Virus record (IMG/VR): IMGVR_UViG_3300009431_000067
Location: 1-36,650 of that record
DNA: 36,650 bases
Direction: 5' to 3' (one strand)
DNA from: a virus
Of the stretch, positions 6,874 through 14,944 are shown in pieces. The notes beneath the pieces are model-generated. The model saw nothing but the letters and a program-made list of their open reading frames with translations. It did no database searches and had not been told where the DNA came from. Position 1 is the stretch's first letter, and every line of letters starts with the position of its first letter. The position numbers and the translations under genes are program-made.

Positions 6874-7021
6874 AACATTCGATACTCATCAATTCAAAAA
6901 CCTTGCAGAGGCCCTTGATTGGGATGGCACCGAACAAGAGCTGATGGAGGGATTGGAGAAGTTAGCGGATGAGAGGCAAAGGACCCATAAAAGCGGTGGG
7001 GATTGTAGAGATCCTGGATGA
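6830..7021 (+). CDS. Small acidic protein overlapping the primase end
   Basis: 63 residues from ATG 6830 with AGGA 7 nt upstream; overlaps the primase by 44 nt and the next gene by 53 nt. Helical and acidic in the middle (LAEALDWDGTEQELMEGL). No known motif. The close overlaps suggest it belongs to the replication operon and may link primase and helicase. Confidence 0.5.
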   Translation: MSNLDLWMDKQINNKTFDTHQFKNLAEALDWDGTEQELMEGLEKLADERQRTHKSGGDCRDPG

Positions 7022-7190
7022 ATCCGACTATGGCTATAAAGTAATCTTAGAGAAGTCAGGAAAAGAGATATGGATAAACCGCAGATTGATTGAAGATGCA
7101 GCCCCAAAATCACTGTTCGTACCGGAATGGTATTACAATAAAGAAATAGCACCCCTTGAGGATCTACCGCAAAGTGAAATCCCTTTCTGA
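6969..7190 (+). CDS. Small beta-rich protein between primase and helicase
   Basis: 73 residues. GGAG lies about 11 nt before ATG 6969. The stretch KAVGIVEILDESDYGYKVIL followed by EIWINRRLIEDA looks like an OB- or SH3-like barrel, as in small single-stranded-DNA or accessory binding proteins, but this is fold inference only. Its end overlaps the start of the helicase gene. Confidence 0.6.
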   Translation: MRGKGPIKAVGIVEILDESDYGYKVILEKSGKEIWINRRLIEDAAPKSLFVPEWYYNKEIAPLEDLPQSEIPF

Positions 7191-8955
7191 CATTGAAAGA
7201 CTCCCCATCGAATTCTTGGAAGAATTAGCAGCCAAAGCCCCAGAGGATGCCGAAAAAGGTGAAGGCCATAGCAAGGGCAAGCCTGAGAAGTCGCAGTCTC
7301 GTGGCTCTAAGGCTTCCGATTTAGGGCCTTTGGACGTTCCGAAGTACTTAAATGCCCATGGTGTCCCTTTTAACGAAAAAGAACGGGGCGATGATGATAT
7401 GCTCTACAGGTTCGAGAAGTGTTACAACAACCCGAACCATGGAAAGAATGAATCTTATATTCGTCAGAGCAGCGATGGAAAACTAACAGGGCACTGTTCT
7501 CATAAAAGCTGTAAGGACGTAGTAACCTGGGCCTTTATTAAAAACGCAATTTCAGGTGATGAAGATCTAAAAAAATTCCATAAGAACTACGACCCCAACT
7601 GGAAACCTTCCAATAAGAAGAAAAGTAAAAGCACACCATTAAAAGATAAGCCTTTTATACTTTTAAACGAAGATAGCAGGCCAAAATTCAACCCGGCAAA
7701 GATGGCCAATTACCTGGAGGACAAATTCAAGCCCTTCATCTGTGAAGGTAAAGACTTTGGGGAACAATGCTATCAATACCAGAAGGCCGGAATCTGGACC
7801 TTCTTTCCTGAAGCAGCGGCACGGAAGATCACACGGGATGCCCTGGGCGACTATGCTAAACCAAACTGGATAGATAATGCCATATCGCTATTAAAGGACC
7901 AGGTCTTTAAATGGCCGGATGAGCTGGAGATAGATCCCATGTGGATAAACCTGAAAAATGGAATGCTGCATCTCAAGACCAGGGAGCTGGTCCCCCACTC
8001 CCCCAAATTTAATTCCAGGGCGCAATTACCTGTAAGCTATGATCCAAAGAACAAGGCAACGTCATCTTTATGGGTGGAAACATTGGCCGGGATCTTCGAG
8101 GATGATCCCGCAAAAGCAAATGTGATTCAACAGTTTTTTGCCTACTGCTTGTTTCCGAAGATCATCTTCCCCTGCGCCCTCTTTCAGATCGGAGGCGGTG
8201 CCAACGGTAAGGGGACCGTTGAGAGTGTTTTATATTCCATGCTCGGAAACGATAATGTCTCCCATATCTCTCTGGCCAGGATGTCAAAGGATTTCGGGCC
8301 GGTGGAGATAAAAGACAAGCTGCTCAATTCCTGCGGCGAGACAGAGACCAAACCAATAGACGTGACAAACTTTAAGAAGCTGGCCTCCGGCGATCGGGTC
8401 CAGGCGGAGGTAAAGTATAAGCCCGATGTCAAGTTTACTCCCTTTGCAAAGCACATGATCAGCATGAACGCCTTCCCTGGGATCAGAGACAAGACAGATG
8501 CATTCTTCAGGCGAATAATAGTGATTGAATACAATCAGAAATTCGAAGGCAAAGGCGATGTAAAGGGCCTGGCCGAGAAGATTGTGGATGAAGAGCTTGA
8601 CGGTGTGTTTGCCTGGGCCTTCGATGAGTTAAAGAATGTCCTCAAAAATAAAGAGATAAAGGTACCTGAAACCGTTGTAGAGGCAAAGAAGAGATTCAGG
8701 CACAAGGTAAATCCCATGCTGACGTTTGTTGAGGAGGACTGCTGTCTGGGTGAGGAGTTTTATGTGCTGCCAGATAAGCTATATAAGGCTTACCTGGATT
8801 GGTGTGAGGATGCCAAGAAGAAGAGCACCCTGGGCAAACAAGGATTCTACGAGCAGATCTATGGTAACTTTAAGGTAAGCAAGAAGCGTAAGGGAAAGAA
8901 GGAATACTATGAGGGTATCGGATTACTGGAAGATCCTAAGCCGCGTATTGATTAA
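7174..8955 (+). CDS. SF3 replicative helicase (D5/P4-type primase C-terminal family) with zinc finger
   Basis: 593 residues from GTG 7174; a TTG at 7156 would add six residues. A zinc site near residues 83-113 (FEKCYNNPNHG and TGHCSHKSCKDVVTW) resembles the phage primase zinc finger. A D5_N-type middle follows. The SF3 core shows Walker A GGGANGKGT (340-348), an acidic B-type motif around LLNSCGETE, the sensor HMISMNAFPG, and arginine finger DAFFRRIIVIEY. A winged-helix tail ends the protein. It should unwind the origin together with the stand-alone AEP primase, in the position of a P4-type primase-helicase split in two. Confidence 0.9.
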   Translation: MKSLSDIERLPIEFLEELAAKAPEDAEKGEGHSKGKPEKSQSRGSKASDLGPLDVPKYLNAHGVPFNEKERGDDDMLYRFEKCYNNPNHGKNESYIRQSSDGKLTGHCSHKSCKDVVTWAFIKNAISGDEDLKKFHKNYDPNWKPSNKKKSKSTPLKDKPFILLNEDSRPKFNPAKMANYLEDKFKPFICEGKDFGEQCYQYQKAGIWTFFPEAAARKITRDALGDYAKPNWIDNAISLLKDQVFKWPDELEIDPMWINLKNGMLHLKTRELVPHSPKFNSRAQLPVSYDPKNKATSSLWVETLAGIFEDDPAKANVIQQFFAYCLFPKIIFPCALFQIGGGANGKGTVESVLYSMLGNDNVSHISLARMSKDFGPVEIKDKLLNSCGETETKPIDVTNFKKLASGDRVQAEVKYKPDVKFTPFAKHMISMNAFPGIRDKTDAFFRRIIVIEYNQKFEGKGDVKGLAEKIVDEELDGVFAWAFDELKNVLKNKEIKVPETVVEAKKRFRHKVNPMLTFVEEDCCLGEEFYVLPDKLYKAYLDWCEDAKKKSTLGKQGFYEQIYGNFKVSKKRKGKKEYYEGIGLLEDPKPRID

Positions 8956-8963
8956 AATAGGTT

Positions 8964-8992
8964 GCCCAGGCGATAGCCTGGGCTTTCCTTTT
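8964..8992 (+). terminator. Strong terminator after the helicase gene
   Basis: GCCCAGGC (8964-8971), loop GATA, GCCTGGGC (8976-8983), then TTTCCTTTT. An 8-bp perfect stem with a tetraloop and T-rich tail, ending the early replication operon. Confidence 0.85.
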
Positions 8993-9103
8993 AATGGCTT
9001 TTGGAAGTCAAATGGTTTGACTTCCATTTATTTTTTTTGTCTTTGTCGTCTGTTTTTTCGCTTTTTCCCTTTACCCTATTTAATTGACCCTTTGGATTGA
9101 AAA

Positions 9104-9397
9104 CATGAAATATGGGGTATTTTCATGAAATTGTACTTAAAATATGAAACGGTAGGGCTTTGATATTGTTAGCAAATAAGAAGATTTTACATGGTTTCAT
9201 GGTTTTGAGGTCTAACAATCTATATATATTTTTTCATGTATTAAGTAGCTATACCTTATTAATTACCTTTTTATTTATAAAACTCTTTAAAAATAGATAT
9301 GAAAAGCATGAAATAGGTGAAATCATTAAAGAAAAACGCTTAAAACCATGTAGAAAACCATGAATGAAAACATGAAAAAGGGGCTGAAACCATGAAA
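9104..9397. repeat. CATGAAA iteron cluster, candidate replication origin
   Basis: Forward CATGAAA occurs at 9104, 9124, 9307, 9371 and 9391. Inverted TTTCATG occurs at 9121, 9195 and 9232. ATGAAA variants lie at 9144, 9299 and 9364. The block is strongly AT-rich between about 9160 and 9300 and follows the replication operon. No convincing gene lies in 8993-9470. Iterons beside an AT-rich stretch next to a primase/helicase are typical of a phage or plasmid origin. Confidence 0.6.
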
Positions 9398-9472
9398 AAT
9401 AGCGGTTTCGAGCGGGTAAAATAGAGATCATGGGAGATCTCCGCTGCCAGGCTGAAAACTGAATATTAGTGA

Positions 9473-9619
9473 ATGGTAGAGAATGATGTGTGTGTGGAGG
9501 ATGAGAAATCCATCATTCAATTCAAAGAGGTTTCATCCTTCCAGTGGGCAAATTGTTGGAAAAAAAGGGGAGAAGGGAGGAAGCGATGTTTACATTCTGG
9601 CTCTTTGACCTGGTGTTAA
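9473..9619 (+). CDS. Possible small protein after the iteron region
   Basis: 48 residues starting MVENDVCVEDEKSIIQFKEV and continuing with SSFQWANCWKKRG. Its amino half looks protein-like, but no ribosome-binding site precedes ATG 9473 and it overlaps the next, better-supported gene by 34 nt. Low confidence. Confidence 0.25.
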   Translation: MVENDVCVEDEKSIIQFKEVSSFQWANCWKKRGEGRKRCLHSGSLTWC

Positions 9620-9744
9620 TTACCAGGCGAGAACAAAAGAAAGCGTTTGGTCGTGTCCTTATTGGGAAGGAAACGAACCGGATCTTGATGCGGTGTATTT
9701 ATGATAGATTTTGGGATGAATATACTCGTTACTCTAATTTATAG
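9586..9744 (+). CDS. Small basic protein of unknown function
   Basis: 52 residues. GGAGG (9576-9580) lies 5 nt before ATG 9586, which decides the start. Hydrophobic N-terminus (MFTFWLFDLVLI), then basic (TRREQKKAFGRVLIG) and aromatic (DRFWDEYTRYSNL). No family recognised. 9745-10027 downstream holds no convincing gene. Confidence 0.45.
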   Translation: MFTFWLFDLVLITRREQKKAFGRVLIGKETNRILMRCIYDRFWDEYTRYSNL

Positions 9745-10027
9745 CGATTATCATGGAGATATGGCTGTTTTCTCGGTTATTGATGATGGTAATTGGTGAA
9801 ATAAGCGGTTAGGAGCGGTTTTGGGGCATTATCCGGGATTAAGGTGTTTTTTTATCAGGCCGACTTACAGTTGTTTCGATCTTCGAATTTTGAAGGGAAA
9901 CTTCCGGATTTGTGAGCTTGTGAAAAAAGGAGTTCTCGATAATGTTCTTTATGTAAACCTTTTGGCCTATTTTCGGCCATTTCCAGCGCCGGTTATAGCC
10001 GATGAGAGGCGATTACGGGGGGCAATC

Positions 10028-10360
10028 ATGGGAGTGATCAAGTGTTTCAATCGGGAGTGCCGGGCCTGGGATCTGGACAAGCCCGATCATTGCTCGGAGA
10101 TCTTAACAAAGATCCAGGAATGTGAAAAGGGGAATGTCAAGGTTTCCGGAATCCGATCGAAAGGTTTTTATGTCGATGAGCTATCCAGTAATAGCTGCCC
10201 GTGCGGTGAGACGAAAAAGAGAAAGCACTCATTATGCCCTGGCTGCTATCTGGCCTTGCCACCGGATCTGATGATGGATTTATATCTACCTTTGGGCGAA
10301 GGATATGAGGAAGCCTATGAGGCAGCAGTCCAGCATTTGGAGGAGATTGGAAGGATTTAA
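10028..10360 (+). CDS. Cys-rich phage protein, probable zinc binder
   Basis: 110 residues from ATG 10028. The open frame extends 69 codons upstream, but that part lacks protein character. Cys clusters: CFNRECRAWDLDKPDHC near the start, and CPCGETKKRKHSLCPGC in the middle, followed by YLALPPDLMMDLYLPLGEGY and EEAYEAAVQHL. The C-P-x-C-(Y/W)-x-L-P...GEGYEEAYE pattern recurs in phage proteins near HNH/terminase regions. Zinc binding is inferred; function unknown. Confidence 0.65.
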   Translation: MGVIKCFNRECRAWDLDKPDHCSEILTKIQECEKGNVKVSGIRSKGFYVDELSSNSCPCGETKKRKHSLCPGCYLALPPDLMMDLYLPLGEGYEEAYEAAVQHLEEIGRI

Positions 10361-10484
10361 CAAAATGGGATAGGGGGGGTACACACCATCAAAAAGAGGG
10401 TCCCCACCCGGTGACATATTTGGGAGAGCGTGACACGAAACCCAGAAAAATTTTTAGAAATTTTTAACATGGAGGAATTGGTTA

Positions 10485-10856
10485 ATGAAGATAATCAGTT
10501 TTGCATGGACCACTGAGACATTGATAAAAAGGCTTAAGACAGTGACCAGACGAGATTGGTCAGATAATTATGCCAAGCGATTTCATAAAGGAGATTTCTG
10601 TAAGGCGTACGATAAAAGTCCAAGGAATGGGGGTCGGGGGGTGGGAATAATCCGTTTAACCGATGAACCGTATAAGGAACCCCTATCAGCTATGAGCGAT
10701 GATGAGGAGAAGGCTGAGGGTGGCTTATGGGGATCGGCTGAAGCCTTTATTGATGCATTCTGTGAAGGAGCCGGGGTGACTCCGGATTATAAGCTATGGG
10801 TGATACGGTTTCAGATTGTAGAGATTTACCCGAATAAAAACCCATGGAATGACTAA
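10485..10856 (+). CDS. ASCH/PUA-like phage protein
   Basis: 123 residues; GGAGGA lies 9 nt before the ATG. The start MKIISFAWTTETLI, the KTVTRRDW motif, the F-H-K-G-D stretch and AYDKSPRNGGRGVGIIRLTD match a recurrent phage family with an ASCH/PUA-like barrel (W-T..l..G.KTvTRR.W; f..Gd...aydk.pr.gg). Such proteins may bind RNA or modified nucleic acids. Its stop overlaps the HNH gene start (taATG). Confidence 0.7.
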   Translation: MKIISFAWTTETLIKRLKTVTRRDWSDNYAKRFHKGDFCKAYDKSPRNGGRGVGIIRLTDEPYKEPLSAMSDDEEKAEGGLWGSAEAFIDAFCEGAGVTPDYKLWVIRFQIVEIYPNKNPWND

Positions 10857-11128
10857 TGCCTTTTGATCGATCGAAATATCCGGATGGTTGGGATGAGAAA
10901 GCGGAGGCGGTGAAAGAGGCTGCCGGCTGGAAGTGTGAGGTATGTGGAATCGGCCACATGGAAGACGGGACCATGGGAAGCTGTCTAACGGTCCACCATC
11001 CCGATCGTGATCCTGAAAACGAGGATGCCCGATTAATCGCTGCCTGTGCCCGGTGCCACCTGAAAAATGAACGTCAAGCCCGGTGGGAGGAAAGGTATAA
11101 AGACCAAATTCCACTATTTGGAGGATAA
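10856..11128 (+). CDS. HNH endonuclease-like protein
   Basis: 90 residues. CEVCGIGHME and CARCHLKNE supply the zinc ligands. The HNH core is LTVHHPDRDPENEDARLI (HH, then N) and CHLKN. HNH proteins close to terminase genes commonly support genome packaging by nicking or cleaving DNA; this location, about 800 bp before the small terminase, fits. Short but domain-complete. Confidence 0.8.
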   Translation: MPFDRSKYPDGWDEKAEAVKEAAGWKCEVCGIGHMEDGTMGSCLTVHHPDRDPENEDARLIAACARCHLKNERQARWEERYKDQIPLFGG

Positions 11129-11132
11129 GACA

Positions 11133-11507
11133 ATGAGAGAATATAGATGGAGAGATATTAAAACTATTTTCCCTTTTTTAAAACATAGAACTTTAAGCTT
11201 TTGGGTTGAAAGAGGATTAATAACACCAGATATCGAAGACGCAGAAGGTACAGGAAGCACAAGGTTATATTCGTATAATAACTTGATCGAAATTCGATTT
11301 GTTTACGAAATGTCATTTTTTTGGAGAGTCGGTATAAGAAGAATTAAGGGTATTATGAATACTGATAGTTTTAAAAAAGCAATAAAAGAAAAAACTATCT
11401 TCATCCTTGCCGGTCCCGGCCCTTGTGTTTGCAGTTATCTTGTGATCTCTATCCCTAATTTAATAAAATCATTTAGCCCCCAGGAGGATCAAGATGTCAA
11501 ATCCTGA
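11133..11507 (+). CDS. MerR-like DNA-binding protein
   Basis: 124 residues. Start fixed by GGAGGA 7 nt before ATG 11133. The N-terminus YRWRDIKTIFPFLKHRTLSF followed by WVERGLITPDIED and STRLYSYNNLIEI is a MerR-type winged helix with its short wing. The C-terminus is short and hydrophobic (KTIFILAGPG, then SYLVISIPNLI). The gene is clearly more AT-rich than its neighbours up to about 11400, suggesting recent acquisition. Possible late-gene regulator. Confidence 0.65.
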   Translation: MREYRWRDIKTIFPFLKHRTLSFWVERGLITPDIEDAEGTGSTRLYSYNNLIEIRFVYEMSFFWRVGIRRIKGIMNTDSFKKAIKEKTIFILAGPGPCVCSYLVISIPNLIKSFSPQEDQDVKS

Positions 11508-11688
11508 GATAATCTTTAAGAGGGAGAAGATCTGTCAGAGGTTCGATATCGGCAAAAACACCTTCTATAAGCTGGCCGAGGTCCCAGGGTCACCCATCAA
11601 GAAAGTGCAGGGGGTATGGGCCTGCGTGGTGGATCAGATGGCGGAATTCGTCCGTCAATATCCCCCTGATGAGACCCCCCCCAAATAG
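11494..11688 (+). CDS. Nu1/AlpA-like small DNA-binding protein
   Basis: 64 residues; AGGAGG lies just upstream of ATG 11494 within the end of the MerR-like gene. IIFKREKICQRFDIGKNTFY is a winged-helix/AlpA-type helix-turn-helix, followed by PIKKVQGVWACVVDQMAEFV as wing and helix. Similar small proteins are excisionases, AlpA regulators or Nu1-like packaging factors. Its place just before the terminase favours a packaging or regulatory role. Confidence 0.65.
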   Translation: MSNPEIIFKREKICQRFDIGKNTFYKLAEVPGSPIKKVQGVWACVVDQMAEFVRQYPPDETPPK

Positions 11689-11947
11689 CCTGTCAATGTT
11701 TTTTTTCATACCCTTTTGTCCCCTCCATAGAAGTGTCCCTATTTGTCCCCTCAAGAATTCCTTTCAAAATCCCGTGTTAGCCTAAATCCTATCGTAATTT
11801 CAATAACCCAGGGCAACGACACCAGGTTATCCGGGTGAGACTCCTGGTGGAGGATCGTTTAAGGGAGGCACTTCCCGGATCGCTCCCTTCCTGGCCAGCC
11901 CTATAAATGAAGGAAGAGGGGTCGCAAAGGAGAGACGGTCCCGGCCC
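11689..11947. promoter_or_regulatory. Gene-free region before the terminase with repeats: packaging-site candidate
   Basis: TTTGTCCCCTC occurs at 11715-11725 and 11742-11752 with a related TGTCCCT at 11734-11740. A stem ACCAGG...CCTGGT lies around 11830-11858 and GGGAGG...CTCCC around 11874-11888. Binding-site-like repeats immediately before the small terminase gene fit a pac/cos site. No convincing gene is seen. Confidence 0.35.
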
Positions 11948-12529
11948 TTGAGTGCCCCGGGGTCGAATCCCATTAAAGATATGACCAGCCGAAAGAAAAT
12001 TGAGCAGTACGGTCTTGAGAAACGGGTCCTGGAACTCCTGGAGGAGGGTAAGACCGATACGGAGATCGCGGAGATCCTCACGGAGGAAACCCCTGATGAT
12101 GTCTCCCTTAGCCAGCCGACCGTATCCCGATGGTTAGGGCCAATTAAGAAGATCCGCCAGGCCATCGGCACGTCCATGATCTATAACCGGATCAACACCA
12201 AGCTCTTGAGTGATACCGACAAAGTGGAGAAGGCCATAGACCGGCTGGCAGAGGATGCCCTTGACACGAAAATAACCACAGACCCCAAGGCCAGGGCCGA
12301 AATCTGCACGAAGCTGCTTAAGGGGATATTCGAGAAATGGGAGGTCCTGGGGATAAAGCCCTTTGAGGATAAACCCATAAAACACGAGGTTACCGGAAAA
12401 GACGGTGAACCCATACAATCCGAAGGAGAACTTGCTCTTCAGGCCGGACCCGGAATATCGGGAATTGTTGATCGACTTATCAGCAGTGGTATCGCGGGAC
12501 CTGACGGAGAGTCAAAGACTGAAGATTAA
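11948..12529 (+). CDS. terS: Terminase small subunit
   Basis: 193 residues from a TTG start at 11948 with AAGGAG about 15 nt upstream; ATG 11981 is the alternative. Residues 15-65 hold a helix-turn-helix: GLEKRVLELLEEGKTDTEIA, then SLSQPTVSRWLGPIKKI. A helical oligomerisation region and an acidic tail follow. It recognises phage DNA and hands it to the large subunit, whose frame overlaps its end by up to 125 nt. Confidence 0.7.
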   Translation: MSAPGSNPIKDMTSRKKIEQYGLEKRVLELLEEGKTDTEIAEILTEETPDDVSLSQPTVSRWLGPIKKIRQAIGTSMIYNRINTKLLSDTDKVEKAIDRLAEDALDTKITTDPKARAEICTKLLKGIFEKWEVLGIKPFEDKPIKHEVTGKDGEPIQSEGELALQAGPGISGIVDRLISSGIAGPDGESKTED

Positions 12530-13982
12530 TGAAGATATCGCAGCCTACGCCCTTCATGATCTCTATTTTTTATCCAAATACATATTTGGATATTGGTGGC
12601 TTTGCGGTCAACCTCACCGGGAATTCTGTCATGAGATCCAGAAAGACCGTCATCTTTCTCTTTATCTTCTCCCCAGGGGGCACTGCAAGACCAAGATTTT
12701 TTCTATTGCGGATACGATCCGCCATATCATCAAGACCCCTGGTGAACCCATCGGCGTTGGATCGGATATCCAGAAGCGAGCTGAAAAGCGGGTCAGGGAG
12801 ATCCGGTATCACTATGAGAGCAATACCATCTTCCGGACCGTGTTTTATGACAAGGTCTGGACGAACCCCTACAACCGGACCAAGGTCCCCAGGTGGGCCA
12901 ATAGCGAATTATTCCTGCCCGGATATGCCACGGCCACAGAGGCGTCCATCACGGCATTCGGTATCGAGTCCATGCCCACCGGATCACACTATCCCCGGAT
13001 TAAATTCGATGACCTGGTTGTCCCGGAAAACAGCACCACGGCGGAGCAGCTCAAGAAGGTCAAAGACCAGTATGGCATGGTCCGGGCATCCATTCTCACA
13101 ACATTCGGTAATGTCGCCATATGCGGGACTATCTACGATGACGGGGATGTCCATAGGGAGATGGAGGATAGCGGACTCTATCACACCTATAAAAAAGCTG
13201 CCGAATGGAAGGAAAAGGGCGAGGACGGGGGCATGTACCGCCGAACCCTATGGCCTGTTCAGTACGGCCCGGATCAGCTTGACGCCATCAAATCGGACCC
13301 CACCGTCACCGTGTATATCTATTCCTGCCAATACCTTCTGGACCCGACACCGGAAGATGAGAACGCCTTTTTTCAACTCCAATGGTTTCCCAGGTACAAG
13401 AAACTTCCAACGCCACTTAAGCACTTTGCAGCCGGAGATCTGGCCATATCTGAAAAAGAGGATGCGGCGGATACGGCCATTGTGGTCATGGGCCTGGATC
13501 ATCTCTATGAGCTTTATTTCGTCGATGTGCTGTTCGGCCATTGGGACAGCCTCACGATTATCGACACCATTATCCATGTTCAGGCGATGTATAGACCGGG
13601 GATTTTTACGCTTGAGGCGGAGAATATCCAGCGGACCATTATGCCGTTTCTTAAACTTAAGATGCGCGAGACCGGGATATTCCCGAACTTAGATGCGATA
13701 TTGCCGAGGGGAGATAAAATTGCCAAGGCAAGGCCCATGCAGGGGAGAGCGAAGGAAGGGGCTATCTGGCTGCCTAAAAAGGACAGCAATCAACCGCCAT
13801 GGCTCTTTGATGTGGAATATCAGATCCGCCGCTTCCCCAGGGCAAAGAAGAAAGACATTATCGATTCGGCCTCTCTGCTCTGTTATCAGTTAGCCCGGCA
13901 GTGGAAGGCCCGGAAAAAAGACGAGAGACCTCCGGATGATCAAGATAAATATCAACCTTTGGACGCCATAGCGGGGTACTGA
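12405..13982 (+). CDS. terL: Terminase large subunit (packaging ATPase and nuclease)
   Basis: Up to 525 residues from GTG 12405. A TTG at 12432, 3 nt after AAGGAG, is another possible start. Walker A-like LLPRGHCKTKIFS (88-100) and Walker B RIKFDDLVVPEN (198-209) with GTIYDDGDVH as coupling segment form the ATPase. The C-terminal RNase H-like nuclease starts with AAGDLAISEKEDAADTAIV (D345) and ends with KKKDIIDSASLL. It pumps DNA into the capsid through the portal. The HNH and terS genes lie upstream. Confidence 0.9.
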   Translation: MNPYNPKENLLFRPDPEYRELLIDLSAVVSRDLTESQRLKINEDIAAYALHDLYFLSKYIFGYWWLCGQPHREFCHEIQKDRHLSLYLLPRGHCKTKIFSIADTIRHIIKTPGEPIGVGSDIQKRAEKRVREIRYHYESNTIFRTVFYDKVWTNPYNRTKVPRWANSELFLPGYATATEASITAFGIESMPTGSHYPRIKFDDLVVPENSTTAEQLKKVKDQYGMVRASILTTFGNVAICGTIYDDGDVHREMEDSGLYHTYKKAAEWKEKGEDGGMYRRTLWPVQYGPDQLDAIKSDPTVTVYIYSCQYLLDPTPEDENAFFQLQWFPRYKKLPTPLKHFAAGDLAISEKEDAADTAIVVMGLDHLYELYFVDVLFGHWDSLTIIDTIIHVQAMYRPGIFTLEAENIQRTIMPFLKLKMRETGIFPNLDAILPRGDKIAKARPMQGRAKEGAIWLPKKDSNQPPWLFDVEYQIRRFPRAKKKDIIDSASLLCYQLARQWKARKKDERPPDDQDKYQPLDAIAGY

Positions 13983-13984
13983 CA

Positions 13985-14326
13985 ATGAAACTGACTTCTT
14001 TAAAAAGACCTAAGAAAACCAAAAAGGAAATGAAGGCAGAGATGGAGGCCATGCCATCCGAGGAAAGGGATCGCTATCCCTGGGGGACCCGGCTGGAATT
14101 TGAGAAAGAAGAGATCGATAAAATACCCTTTCTTCAAACCGTTAAGAGCGATGCTGAAATAAATATCAAGGCGACCGGGTTCATTAAGGAGGTCTCGGTC
14201 ACGGACGTGTCTAAGAAATCCGGGAGGCGTGCCAGGCACCGGATAGAGATCCAGATAGAGAAGGTCGGTTTTGAGGACAAAAACAGTTTTAAAGAAGGAT
14301 TCGAGGAAGAGGCTGAGAAGAAATGA
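13985..14326 (+). CDS. Capsid-staple-like protein
   Basis: 113 residues. DRYPWGTRLEFEKEEIDKI (29-47) followed by a short beta barrel (INIKATGFIKEVSVTDVSKK, then HRIEIQIEKVGF) matches the pattern of phage capsid staple/decoration proteins (Y-P-(W/Y)-G-l-r-l...l). These small proteins clamp capsomers in podoviruses with HK97-fold capsids. Starts 2 nt after the terminase stop. Confidence 0.55.
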   Translation: MKLTSLKRPKKTKKEMKAEMEAMPSEERDRYPWGTRLEFEKEEIDKIPFLQTVKSDAEINIKATGFIKEVSVTDVSKKSGRRARHRIEIQIEKVGFEDKNSFKEGFEEEAEKK

Positions 14327-14338
14327 TTGAGGGCGAAA

Positions 14339-14479
14339 ATGCTCAGACAGCGGTATAACGAGAAGCGGAAACGGGTGGAATACGCCCTGGTTAGTAAAAA
14401 CGGAAAGAAGATCCTCCAGTGGTTCGGAGTAAAAAAACCCAACGAGGATCGGGTCAACTATCATAAACACCAATCATAG
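14339..14479 (+). CDS. Small basic phage protein
   Basis: 46 residues. GAGGG lies a few bases before ATG 14339. YALVSKNGKKILQWFGVKKP followed by NEDRVNYHKHQS matches a recurrent tiny phage protein pattern (ALVS...vL.WFG.kKPs.erV...). It sits between capsid and portal genes; function unknown. Confidence 0.6.
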   Translation: MLRQRYNEKRKRVEYALVSKNGKKILQWFGVKKPNEDRVNYHKHQS

Positions 14480-14489
14480 GAGACAGGCC

Positions 14490-14657
14490 ATGAAAAAGAA
14501 ATGGTACAAACAAAAGACCACATGGACCGGGGTATTTGCCCTGGTCGGTGCAGCCGCGAGTGTTGTCACCGGTGAGGCCACCGTTGGGCAGGCCATGCAG
14601 GTGGCAGTCCCGTCACTGCTTGCCATCTTTCTCCGTCAGGGGATTGAGAACAGGTAG
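14490..14657 (+). CDS. Small membrane protein, holin-like candidate
   Basis: 55 residues; AGGAGA lies 6 nt before the ATG. Basic start (MKKKWYKQKTTW), hydrophobic TGVFALVGAAASVVTG, then VAVPSLLAIFLRQGI as a second amphipathic or membrane helix. Small proteins of this pattern are frequent in phage morphogenesis regions and some act as holins; that role is not shown here. Confidence 0.6.
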   Translation: MKKKWYKQKTTWTGVFALVGAAASVVTGEATVGQAMQVAVPSLLAIFLRQGIENR

Positions 14658-14671
14658 GAAAGGAGAGAACC

Positions 14672-14935
14672 ATGAAAGGCGTCCAGAAATTTTGTAAGCT
14701 GTGTAAACACCACAGCCAGGCAAAGAAGGATCAGAAATTCGTGAAGATCAAAAAAGTCAAAGGCGAGAAAATCCATCCTGATCCCATATTATTCAAAAAG
14801 TGCCTAAACCCGCTCATAGATGGTGTGAACCGCCAAACCCATGACAAACATACCGCAGTCCTTGTCATGTCCAAGGCCAAGCACCCCATCTACACTACCA
14901 GAACGTTTTCCTGTAGGTTATGGGAGCAGGATTAA
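14672..14935 (+). CDS. Small Cys-containing protein before the portal gene
   Basis: 87 residues; GGAAAGGAG precedes ATG 14672. CKLCKHH near the start with C in FKKCLNP and a final FSCRLWEQD suggest a four-Cys zinc site. C-x2-C-x-H-(H/Y) with a distant C-R-x-W is recurrent in phage proteins. Ends 9 nt before the portal gene. Confidence 0.6.
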   Translation: MKGVQKFCKLCKHHSQAKKDQKFVKIKKVKGEKIHPDPILFKKCLNPLIDGVNRQTHDKHTAVLVMSKAKHPIYTTRTFSCRLWEQD

Positions 14936-14944
14936 AGGGCAGCC

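Noticed and set aside
9160-9431. Short frames on both strands in the iteron region (for example HVFIHGFLHGF on the minus strand)
   Set aside because: Their content is produced by the CATGAAA repeats; no ribosome-binding sites.
11930-11975. GGGGTCGAATCCC, resembling a tRNA T-arm, near the terminase start
   Set aside because: No acceptor, D- or anticodon arm can be built around it.
12529-13692. 387-codon plus-strand frame inside the large terminase gene
   Set aside because: Composition is Ser/Arg/Pro-rich shadow sequence, while the terL frame has all packaging motifs throughout.
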